12,731 nucleotides of DNA from Bacteroidales bacterium (lineage in GTDB: Bacteria; Bacteroidota; Bacteroidia; Bacteroidales; UBA932). Both the position numbers and the translations under genes were made by a program. Positions 7,118 through 12,600 of this stretch are shown one piece after another; position 1 is the stretch's first letter; each line of letters opens with the position of its first letter. The notes under the pieces are model-generated. The model was given only the letters and a program-made list of their open reading frames with translations. It was not told where the DNA came from and searched no databases. Location of the stretch: positions 1-12,731 of the forward strand of contig JAILAO010000119.1 in NCBI GenBank assembly GCA_024681565.1. Direction: 5' to 3'.

Positions 7118-9012
7118 TGGGTCGGATTCCTTTTGAGGGTCTCCCGGAAAGCCGGGTCTATGTTGTACAGCTTGTCGATGACGGTGCGGATGGCGCGTGC
7201 GGGGATGCCGCCGCCCTGGAAACTCTTGCCGGTGGGCTTGGAGTAGACCATGCAGATGATGCTGTACTGCGGGGCCTCGGCCGGGAAAAACCCGACGAAG
7301 GTGCCCTGGTATTTGCGGCGCCCGAGGGCGTCCTGGTACTGTCCGTTCTCGTAGGTCCCGAAGGAGGTGCCGGTCTTGCCCGCCACCGTACATTTGGCGT
7401 CTTTGAGCCGCCGGGCCGTTCCTTCCTCGGTGACGGCCTTGAGGGCGCGGGTGATGGTGTCCGCGACGGCCTTGGAACAGACGGCGGCGTTGAGTACGCC
7501 GGGCCCGCGGCGTTCGGTCACGGTCCCGTGCTCCTCGATGCTCTCCACCAGGTAGGGCTTCATCATGCGTCCCTTGTTGGCGATGGCATTGTAGAAGGTA
7601 AGGATGTGCAGGGGAGTCTCCTCCGTGCTGTAGCCGAAGCCGATGGACCCCAGGTCCGTATCCGTCCAGTAACGGGTCGAGGGATTGGGAATGGTCGGTG
7701 TCTGCAGGCCGTCCAGGTCGAAGGCGAAAGCCTCGCCCAGTTTGTAATTGTAGATGTTCTGCAGGAAGCGCTCGGTCTTTTCCAGGCCGTTGCCGCGTCC
7801 CTTCCCTTTCTCGATGCCGTAGTTCTTGACCGCGAGGGTGGCGAAGACGTAGTTGGACGAGATCTTGAATCCGTCCAGGATCGAGATGCGGTTGGTCTTG
7901 TGCTGGTAGGCGAAGTCCGGGATGTGGTGGTCGTTGATGGTGGTTCCGGCCACATGGCCGTTGGTGGCGGGAAGGGTTTCTTCCAGACTGTGGATGAAAC
8001 CGTCGTTGAGGACCGACATCAAGGTCACGGTCTTGAAGACGGATCCCGGCTCGCCCTTGCGGCCGATGGCCAGGTTCTGGATCTCTTCGAAGGGGCCGGT
8101 GCCGTTCTCACGGACCAGGTTGACCATGGCGCGGATGGCTCCCGTCTTGACTTCCATCAACACCAGGCAGGCACCTTCGAGGTCCGGCTCTTCCGTGATC
8201 TGCTCGCGCAGGGCCTTGTCGGCGATGTCCTGGTAGTCGATGTTGAGGGTGATGCGCAGGTCCTGGCCGTCCACGGCCTTGACAAAGGAACTGTCGTTGT
8301 TGCGCACGCGCCCGTAGTCCGTCACGCGCATCCATTCGCGGCCTTCCTGGCCGTGCAGGACGTAGTCGAATTTGCCTTCCAGGCCGATGTGGGTGTTGGT
8401 GACCTGCGACTTGTTGTTACGCACGAAGCCGATGGTGCGGCGGGCGAGTTTCCCGTAGGGATATTGGCGGATCTGTTCCTGTTCTACGATCATGCCGCTG
8501 CGGTAGCGGCCTTCGCGGAAGAGCGGCAGCTCGATGATGCGGTTGTAGGCATTGCGGTCTACCGGCCGGCCGATGCGGACGTATTTCTTGCCGGCGGCGC
8601 GGCCGTCCTTGATCAGTTTGTAGAACTGGTCGGCAGACTTTTCCGGGAATTCCGCGGCCAGCCCTTTGGAAAGTTCCCGGGCCTTGTCGAGCCAGGCCTG
8701 CTCCTGCTCCGGCGTGTTGGTGTCCTTGCGCACGGTGCAGTCCATGTAGAACTGGTAGATCGGGCAGGAGATGGCGAGCAGCCGTCCCTCGGCGTCCAGG
8801 ATGTTGCCCCGGGCGGGCTCGATGATGTTGACGGAGTTGGAGGGGGTGAGCGCCTGCTCGATCTTGGGCTCGGGATGCCAGAACAACTGGATGCCGGCCA
8901 GGCGGAGGATGAGGATGAGCGCGGCGGCCAGCAGCACCACGTAGAGCAGGTACAGGATCACGCCGATCCTGTCCCGTTTCTTGGGTCTGGGTGTTGTGGC
9001 TTCCATGTTCAT
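7114..9012 (-). CDS. ftsI: Septal penicillin-binding protein FtsI (class B transpeptidase)
   Basis: Class B PBP that cross-links septal peptidoglycan as partner of FtsW. It has 632 residues from the ATG at 9012, which shares ATGA with the upstream gene; a second ATG at 9006 (residue 3) is an alternative. There is a short basic cytoplasmic tail (KKRDR at 11-15) and one membrane anchor at about 17-44. The PBP-dimer domain starts at IEPARGNILDAEGRLLA (64-80). The transpeptidase domain carries SVFK (324-327, nucleophile Ser324), the SxN motif SSN (385-387) and KTGT (546-549), so it should be active and beta-lactam sensitive. The protein ends about 80 residues after KTGT and shows no PASTA repeat. 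The 3' end overlaps murE by 4 nt. The open frame upstream to 9393 is a shadow of the ftsL-like gene. Confidence 0.96.
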   Translation of the reverse strand: MNMEATTPRPKKRDRIGVILYLLYVVLLAAALILILRLAGIQLFWHPEPKIEQALTPSNSVNIIEPARGNILDAEGRLLAISCPIYQFYMDCTVRKDTNTPEQEQAWLDKARELSKGLAAEFPEKSADQFYKLIKDGRAAGKKYVRIGRPVDRNAYNRIIELPLFREGRYRSGMIVEQEQIRQYPYGKLARRTIGFVRNNKSQVTNTHIGLEGKFDYVLHGQEGREWMRVTDYGRVRNNDSSFVKAVDGQDLRITLNIDYQDIADKALREQITEEPDLEGACLVLMEVKTGAIRAMVNLVRENGTGPFEEIQNLAIGRKGEPGSVFKTVTLMSVLNDGFIHSLEETLPATNGHVAGTTINDHHIPDFAYQHKTNRISILDGFKISSNYVFATLAVKNYGIEKGKGRGNGLEKTERFLQNIYNYKLGEAFAFDLDGLQTPTIPNPSTRYWTDTDLGSIGFGYSTEETPLHILTFYNAIANKGRMMKPYLVESIEEHGTVTERRGPGVLNAAVCSKAVADTITRALKAVTEEGTARRLKDAKCTVAGKTGTSFGTYENGQYQDALGRRKYQGTFVGFFPAEAPQYSIICMVYSKPTGKSFQGGGIPARAIRTVIDKLYNIDPAFRETLKRNPTQ

Positions 9013-9356
9013 TTCTTGACGACCGATGCGGGTTTGTCCGGTTCCGTTACCTTGGAGCCCATCCCTTCCAGCAGTTCTTCCACGCTGGAACGGCGGCTGA
9101 TATTGACTACTTCGAAGACCTTCTGTGAATGGACGATCTCGAGTTCTTTCAGCACCGCCTTGTTCTTTTCCACCTTCGACATCGTGGTCTCGATCATCAG
9201 GCTGGTCCAGATGATGAGTCCGAACAGCAGGAAAGTGTAGGCGATATGGATGAAGTAGCGCCCGACGTTGAGGCGGAGCAGGAACTCCCCCTTGAGCATC
9301 GCGCGGAAACTGTTCGTGAAGAACTTTCCGATATCTGCTATCTTCCAGGTCTTCAT
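9009..9356 (-). CDS. ftsL: FtsL-like bitopic divisome protein
   Basis: Small protein of 115 residues. It has a basic cytoplasmic N-terminus, one strongly hydrophobic segment at about 35-55 (FIHIAYTFLLFGLIIWTSLM), then a charged stretch at about 56-80 that could form a short coiled coil (TTMSKVEKNKAVLKELE), and a polar tail with RRSSVEELLEGMG (88-100). This is the FtsL topology, and the gene sits between rsmH and ftsI, exactly where ftsL lies in dcw clusters. Sequence similarity to E. coli FtsL is not visible by eye; the assignment rests on topology and position. I infer that it recruits and activates the FtsW-FtsI pair together with an FtsB-like partner outside the window. ATGA overlaps occur at both ends, which suggests stoichiometric coupled translation with rsmH and ftsI. 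Confidence 0.85.
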   Translation of the reverse strand: MKTWKIADIGKFFTNSFRAMLKGEFLLRLNVGRYFIHIAYTFLLFGLIIWTSLMIETTMSKVEKNKAVLKELEIVHSQKVFEVVNISRRSSVEELLEGMGSKVTEPDKPASVVKK

Positions 9357-10258
9357 AGCTTCTGTGCGATTCTGAGTTTGGCGCTGCGCGCACGGGTGTT
9401 GGCCGCGATCTCCGCTTCGTCGGGAAGGACCGGCTTGCGGTCCACGGCCTTCAGGGGTGCGCTGCTTCTTCCGAAAACATCTTTTTCCTCCGTACCCCCG
9501 ATGTTGCCGGAACGGATGAAGTTCTTGACCATCCGGTCCTCGAGGGAATGGTAGGTGATGACGGCCAGCCGGCCGCCGGGTTTGAGCGATGCGGCGGCGC
9601 CGGAGAGGAATTTCTCCAGCGCGCGCATCTCTTCGTTGACCTCGATGCGCAGGGCCTGGTAGACCTTGGCGAGGTACTTATGTTCGGCGAATGATGGCAG
9701 GGCTGCCGCGATGGCACGGTCGAGGTCGTCTGTGGTGAGGATCGGCGCGGCGGTGCGGGCGGCGGCGATAAGCCGGGCCACCCGGTGCGCGTTGTCGAGC
9801 TCTCCGTAGAGCCGGAAAATCTTTTCCAATTCTTCTTGCGTATAAGAATTGACAATGTCAGCAGCGGTCTTACCGCCCTGCACGTTCATTCGCATATCAA
9901 GCGGGGCCTGGGGGAAGCGGAAAGAGAAACCTCTCTCCGCCGTATCGAATTGGTGGGAGCTCACGCCCAGGTCGGCGAGGATCCCGTCGAGCCCTCCTTC
10001 CGCATGCAGGAGAGCATAGTTGTGGATAAAGCGGAAATTGTTGTGTATAAGAAGGAAGCGCGGGTCGTCCGGGGCTTGGGCGAGTGCGTCTTCGTCCCGG
10101 TCGAAAGCCATCAGGTGTCCTTTCGGAGAGAGACGGGAGAGGATCTCCCGGCTGTGTCCGCCGCCTCCGAAGGTAGCGTCGGCATAGTAGCCGTCCGGGT
10201 TGAGCACCAGGGCGTCTATGCTGGGTTTGAGGAGTACGGGATGGTGGTATTCGGACAT
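9353..10258 (-). CDS. rsmH: 16S rRNA (cytosine(1402)-N(4))-methyltransferase RsmH (MraW)
   Basis: Cytoplasmic SAM-dependent methyltransferase that modifies N4 of C1402 in the decoding centre of 16S rRNA. It has 301 residues, a typical length. Motifs: YHHPVLL (4-10); the SAM-binding loop DATFGGGGHS (27-36); FDRDEDAL (52-59) for the ribose acid; DLGVSSHQFD (96-105); RGFSF (109-113); LDMRM (120-124); a helical insert domain at about 130-200; QALRIEVNEE (201-210); ITYHSLEDR (234-242); and the C-terminal NTRARSAKLR (287-296), where the first Thr replaces the more usual Pro. The start is 12 nt after the mraZ stop, with an AGAGG stretch about 10 nt upstream that could act as a weak ribosome-binding site. 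The gene conventionally follows mraZ in dcw clusters. Its stop overlaps the ftsL-like start. Confidence 0.97.
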   Translation of the reverse strand: MSEYHHPVLLKPSIDALVLNPDGYYADATFGGGGHSREILSRLSPKGHLMAFDRDEDALAQAPDDPRFLLIHNNFRFIHNYALLHAEGGLDGILADLGVSSHQFDTAERGFSFRFPQAPLDMRMNVQGGKTAADIVNSYTQEELEKIFRLYGELDNAHRVARLIAAARTAAPILTTDDLDRAIAAALPSFAEHKYLAKVYQALRIEVNEEMRALEKFLSGAAASLKPGGRLAVITYHSLEDRMVKNFIRSGNIGGTEEKDVFGRSSAPLKAVDRKPVLPDEAEIAANTRARSAKLRIAQKL

Positions 10259-10270
10259 TGCGCGGAGCCT

Positions 10271-10726
10271 CTATTGTTTGGAGAGGCTTTCCGCGATGGC
10301 AATGAATTCTTCGTTGGATAATCTGGAAGTCTCGAACCGCTCTTTGGCCCAGATTTCAATTTTGAAATCATTGCCGGAGAAAACCACTTCTTTGTTCACA
10401 CCGATGGAATCAAGGAGTTTGCGGCTGATCGAGATACGACCGAACTTGGCGTCAGGTTCTACGATGTCCCGGTCACGCATATATTCTCTCCAGAAAGTTG
10501 CGTGCTGTCGGTTGAAGGTGAGGTCGAGGCTGTCTTTGACCCGTCCGGACTGCCGCTCCCACTCTTCGAAGGAGTACATTTCCAGACAGGGCTCGAATAA
10601 ATCTTTTTTGATGACGAACCTCATATCGCTTCCGGGCGGCATCGCCCCCTTTAGCGGCGCGGGGAAAACCAGTCTCCCCTTGTCGTCCACTTTGGAGGTA
10701 TATTCGCCGATGAAAGTGACCATCAT
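10271..10726 (-). CDS. mraZ: Transcriptional regulator MraZ
   Basis: First gene of the dcw operon. MraZ is a ring-forming DNA-binding protein made of two SpoVT/AbrB-like halves; in E. coli it represses its own operon. It has 151 residues. The first half opens with FIGEYTSKVDDKGRLVFPAP (5-24), carrying the DxxxR motif D14-R18. The second half starts at DAKFGRISISRKLLDSIGV (92-110). In this half the Asp-Arg spacing is one residue longer than the usual DxxGR, so the exact DNA contact may differ. Two ATGs are adjacent (10726 and 10723); MMVTFIGEY or MVTFIGEY are both possible, and 10726 is used. There is no clear Shine-Dalgarno; the leader is AT-rich. A TAnnTTTG box and four TGGAA repeats upstream suggest autoregulation. 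Confidence 0.96.
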   Translation of the reverse strand: MMVTFIGEYTSKVDDKGRLVFPAPLKGAMPPGSDMRFVIKKDLFEPCLEMYSFEEWERQSGRVKDSLDLTFNRQHATFWREYMRDRDIVEPDAKFGRISISRKLLDSIGVNKEVVFSGNDFKIEIWAKERFETSRLSNEEFIAIAESLSKQ

Positions 10727-10750
10727 GATTCAATTCTTATACGCAATGGA

Positions 10751-10758
10751 CAAAGATA
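10751..10758 (-). promoter_or_regulatory. Candidate -7 promoter box of the dcw operon
   Basis: On the minus strand the sequence reads TATCTTTG, a full match to the Bacteroidota sigma factor -7 consensus TAnnTTTG. It ends 24 nt before the mraZ ATG, giving a short leader. The expected -33 position (about 10778-10783) carries no TTTG; instead it lies in the TGGAA repeat array. The -33 element is often weak in this phylum. Overlap of the array with that region would let a bound regulator block, or possibly assist, polymerase. Confidence 0.65.
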
Positions 10759-10759
10759 A

Positions 10760-10771
10760 GGAAAATTTTCC
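10760..10771. repeat. 12-bp perfect palindrome between the repeat array and the mraZ -7 box
   Basis: GGAAAATTTTCC reads the same on both strands. It overlaps the TGGAA copy nearest the promoter and ends 1 nt from the TATCTTTG box. It could be a dyad site for a second regulator, an intrinsically bent A-tract, or a chance result of AT-rich sequence beside the repeat. Confidence 0.5.
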
Positions 10772-10802
10772 ATTTTCTTCCACTGTCTTCCAAATTTTTC
10801 CA
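10768..10802 (-). promoter_or_regulatory. Four TGGAA direct repeats at 10-bp period: candidate MraZ operator
   Basis: On the minus strand, TGGAA occurs at 10802-10798, 10792-10788, 10782-10778 and 10772-10768, each separated by exactly 5 nt (AAATT, GACAG, GAAAA). The last copy ends 9 nt upstream of the TATCTTTG box of mraZ. E. coli MraZ is known to bind three TGGGN direct repeats with 5-nt spacers in front of its own gene. The arrangement here is the same, with the core changed to TGGAA and one extra copy. The 10-bp period places all copies on one face of the helix, fitting a ring-shaped oligomer contacting successive turns. Assignment to MraZ is inference from layout and position. Confidence 0.72.
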
Positions 10803-10874
10803 CCAATTGTTGAAAACTTTTTGGATGGGCCGCCCGGAGGGATACGAAACCATACGGGGAACCGTTTTTTTTCT

Positions 10875-10882
10875 TATTTTTG
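10875..10882 (+). promoter_or_regulatory. Candidate -7 box of the small secreted-protein gene
   Basis: TATTTTTG matches TAnnTTTG on the plus strand and follows a run of eight T. It ends 12 nt before the ATG at 10895 and 21 nt before the ATG at 10904. With a start of transcription some 5-8 nt downstream, the leader would be very short for the first ATG, which slightly favours the second. No -33 TTTG is visible at the expected distance. Confidence 0.45.
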
Positions 10883-10894
10883 TTTTAACAAAAG

Positions 10895-11362
10895 ATGTTT
10901 CGTATGAGAAAATGGATCCTGTTGTTCTGCCTCGCGCTGGCCTCCGGATGGACGGTACAGGCACAGACGAAAAGTTGGAGCATTACCGAGACCGGCTGGG
11001 GCCGGGTGGAACTCGCGCGGACGTATGGTTCCCTGAATATTTATGAAGGGGGTATCCGGGAAATGAACATCCCCCGCTGGCGGACGGCGTCCGGTACGCT
11101 CAGGATCGATTATGACAAGCGGGAAGCGTCTCTGTCCGTGGGACGCAAAAAAGAAAAGACCTTCCTTTTGCTGACAGAGAGCCGTCCTTTCACGACACGT
11201 GACGGCTGGTCCTATGTGGAGTACGAGAGCCTGGACGAGCGGAACAGCGGGTGCCGTTTCCTGGTCTGCACCCACGAAAGCGGTGCGGAGCGTCTGCTCA
11301 TCCTGTACCCGTTCTCCCGTCCCGATACCATCTACGGTTACCGCCTGACTCCTGAATCGTAA
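10895..11362 (+). CDS. Small secreted protein of unknown function
   Basis: I do not recognise this 155-residue protein. It begins MFRMRKWILLFCLALASGW and has a clear Sec signal peptide ending near VQA-QTKS (cleavage after about residue 23), so the mature product of about 132 residues should be periplasmic or outside the cell. There is no lipobox. The mature part looks like an all-beta protein: alternating hydrophobic and polar stretches (RVELARTYGSLNIYEG, GTLRIDYDKREASLSVG, KTFLLLTES) and several aromatic residues. It has two cysteines, C119 and C125 (GCRFLVCTHE), which may pair. The ATG at 10904 (MRKWILL) is an equally good start. It is divergent from mraZ and convergent with the serine hydrolase, so it is probably monocistronic. 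Base composition resembles its neighbours. No function is proposed. Confidence 0.75.
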   Translation: MFRMRKWILLFCLALASGWTVQAQTKSWSITETGWGRVELARTYGSLNIYEGGIREMNIPRWRTASGTLRIDYDKREASLSVGRKKEKTFLLLTESRPFTTRDGWSYVEYESLDERNSGCRFLVCTHESGAERLLILYPFSRPDTIYGYRLTPES

Positions 11363-11380
11363 TTCTGTCTGCAGACGGAA

Positions 11381-11421
11381 GACAAAAGCCGCCGCAAACG
11401 TCGTTTGCGGCGGCTTTTGTC
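11381..11421. terminator. Bidirectional intrinsic terminator with perfect 20-bp stem
   Basis: Arms 11381-11400 and 11402-11421 are perfect reverse complements around a single T. The GC core GCCGCCGC is flanked by AAAA on the left arm and TTTT on the right, so a hairpin followed by U-rich sequence forms in RNA from either strand. It lies 18 nt after the stop of the small secreted-protein gene and 39 nt past the stop of the convergent serine hydrolase, the right place to end both transcripts. The T-tract is part of the stem and only four long, so efficiency is not certain. Confidence 0.85.
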
Positions 11422-11460
11422 GATGGTTCCGGCCCGGGATGGGCAGGAAGATGAGCGGGA

Positions 11461-12507
11461 TCAGAGCAGGTCGTGGATGTGCTCCCAGGCCGAATAGAAG
11501 AGGATCTTGTTGTTACGGACGTCGGCCGTGGTGGCGATGACCGCGTTCTTGTCCGGCATGACGATGCCGAACTGGCCGCGGGCGCCGTCCAGGCGGCAAC
11601 CGCCGCAGTCGTCCATCCAGAACTGGTAGCCGTAGCCCATGTTCCACTGGTCGCCGGCATATTTGACGGCTGCTTCTTCCGGGGTGATGTCCTCGCCGGC
11701 ATATTCCATGATCTGGGCGCGGCAGGCCTCGTCGAACCAGGCTTCGTCCAGCAGTCGCTTGCCGTTCCAGACGCCCTTCTGCAGCACGAACAGGGAAATC
11801 TTGGCGAGGGACTCTGCCGTAATGTACATCCCCCAGCCGCCGGCGTTGTAACCCTGCGGCGACTCCTGCCATTCGTGCGAAGCGATGGCGAGCGGGGTGA
11901 AGAGACGCGGCTCGAGATAGTCGTTGACCTTCTCGCCGGTGACGCGGGACACGATGACCGAGAGCAGGTAACTGTTCATGCTGTTGTAATTGAAACGTGT
12001 CCCGGGATCCCAGGTCTGCGGGATGGCGAAGGTGTCCTTCGCCCAGTTGGCGGAATGCTGCCGGTCGATGCTGCCGTGCTCGAAGCCGGAAGACATCATG
12101 AGCAGGTCGTGGACCGTCAGCCCGAGCAGCCGTTCGCTGCGTTCCGCTGCGGGCGGCAATTCGTCTTCGTTGAAGAACTGGATTACTTTATCCTGCACGG
12201 AGAGCAAGCCTTCCTGTACGGCAAAGCCGACGGCGCAGGACAGGAAGCTCTTGCTGACGGAGTTCATCACGTGCGCCTCTTCCGGACCGTGGCCGGGGGC
12301 GTAGCGCTCGTAGATGACTTTGCCGTCCTTGACGACGATCAGGCTGTGGAGACTGTCGCCCGGAACTGCGCATACGTCATCGAAGACTTTGTCGAATTCT
12401 GCCGTATCTACGGGTGATGCTCCGCGCGGAAGCGAATCGGAAGGAGTAGGGGTACAGGCGGCCAGCAGGATGGCTGCTGCGGCGGATAAGGAGAGGAATT
12501 TGCGCAT
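11461..12507 (-). CDS. Lipoprotein serine hydrolase, beta-lactamase family (class C-like fold)
   Basis: 348 residues from the ATG at 12507. This start was chosen because it gives a complete lipoprotein signal, MRKFLSLSAAAAILLAAC, with lipobox LAAC and Cys18; the frame is open to 12588 but the upstream part is not signal-like and would cover the promoter box. The mature domain is of the AmpC/DD-peptidase/esterase type: SVSK (83-86) with nucleophile Ser83, YNS (174-176) in the place of the YxN motif, HDLLMMSSG (133-141), and GARGQFG (308-314) at the position of the third active-site strand. A CGGC pair (301-304) sits just before this strand. It should be anchored in a membrane facing the periplasm or cell surface. 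The substrate is unknown: this family includes esterases, peptidases and beta-lactam-binding proteins, and nothing here proves antibiotic hydrolysis. It is convergent with the small secreted protein and divergent from the pectate-lyase-like gene. Confidence 0.9.
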   Translation of the reverse strand: MRKFLSLSAAAAILLAACTPTPSDSLPRGASPVDTAEFDKVFDDVCAVPGDSLHSLIVVKDGKVIYERYAPGHGPEEAHVMNSVSKSFLSCAVGFAVQEGLLSVQDKVIQFFNEDELPPAAERSERLLGLTVHDLLMMSSGFEHGSIDRQHSANWAKDTFAIPQTWDPGTRFNYNSMNSYLLSVIVSRVTGEKVNDYLEPRLFTPLAIASHEWQESPQGYNAGGWGMYITAESLAKISLFVLQKGVWNGKRLLDEAWFDEACRAQIMEYAGEDITPEEAAVKYAGDQWNMGYGYQFWMDDCGGCRLDGARGQFGIVMPDKNAVIATTADVRNNKILFYSAWEHIHDLL

Positions 12508-12525
12508 AATGATAACTGGTTTCCA

Positions 12526-12533
12526 CAAACTTA
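12526..12533 (-). promoter_or_regulatory. Candidate -7 box of the serine hydrolase gene
   Basis: The minus strand reads TAAGTTTG, a full TAnnTTTG match, ending 18 nt before the ATG at 12507. This supports 12507 as the true start, because the alternative ATG at 12588 would place the box inside the coding region. No -33 TTTG is seen at the usual distance. Confidence 0.55.
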
Positions 12534-12567
12534 CGTTTTTTCCGGCAGAATCCCGTATTATTTTGGT

Positions 12568-12575
12568 TATCTTTG
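12568..12575 (+). promoter_or_regulatory. Candidate -7 box of the pectate-lyase-like gene
   Basis: The plus strand reads TATCTTTG, identical to the dcw -7 box and a full TAnnTTTG match. It ends 25 nt before the ATG at 12601, the same order of spacing as for mraZ. It lies back to back with the serine hydrolase box 34 nt away in a 93-bp divergent intergenic region. No clear -33 TTTG is visible. Confidence 0.6.
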
Positions 12576-12600
12576 CAGACATAACCAATTATTCCCATCC

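Larger units (their letters stand above)
1..10726 (-). other. dcw operon (mraZ to murC), translationally coupled unit
   Basis: Ten consecutive genes on one strand with no space for internal promoters or terminators between them. Four junctions are 4-nt ATGA overlaps (rsmH/ftsL-like, ftsL-like/ftsI, ftsI/murE, murG/murC). murE/mraY overlap by 7 nt and ftsW/murG by 11 nt. mraZ/rsmH, mraY/murD and murD/ftsW are separated by 12, 14 and 12 nt. This supports a single transcript driven from the promoter region in front of mraZ, although promoters inside coding sequence cannot be excluded by eye. murF is absent from its E. coli place between murE and mraY. The unit continues past base 1. Confidence 0.85.

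Noticed and set aside
7118..7393. Upstream extension of the murE frame
   Set aside because: It lies entirely within ftsI in another frame; the conserved N-terminus and an ATGA overlap place the start at 7117.
64..9240. Long plus-strand open frames running antisense to nearly every dcw gene (for example 1459-3108, 3136-4605, 5708-7246, 7117-9240)
   Set aside because: They mirror the real genes. In GC-rich genes the codons TTA, CTA and TCA are rare, so the opposite strand has few stops. Their translations are rich in low-complexity Asp, Val, Gly and His runs with no family motifs, while the minus-strand frames carry full conserved motifs.
9013..9393. Upstream extension of the ftsI frame
   Set aside because: It lies over the ftsL-like gene and the rsmH end in a different frame; the membrane anchor and ATGA overlap support 9012.
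10768..10802. Repeat array considered as a CRISPR or tandem-repeat locus
   Set aside because: The repeats are 5 bp with 5-bp spacers, far too short for CRISPR, and their location upstream of mraZ fits an operator.
10853..10874. Possible plus-strand terminator: ACGG-GGAA-CCGT followed by eight T
   Set aside because: The stem is only 4 bp and no plus-strand gene ends upstream; the T-run is better explained as AT-rich promoter sequence.
12508..12588. 27-codon N-terminal extension of the serine hydrolase
   Set aside because: It would bury the lipoprotein signal inside the protein and cover the TAAGTTTG promoter box.
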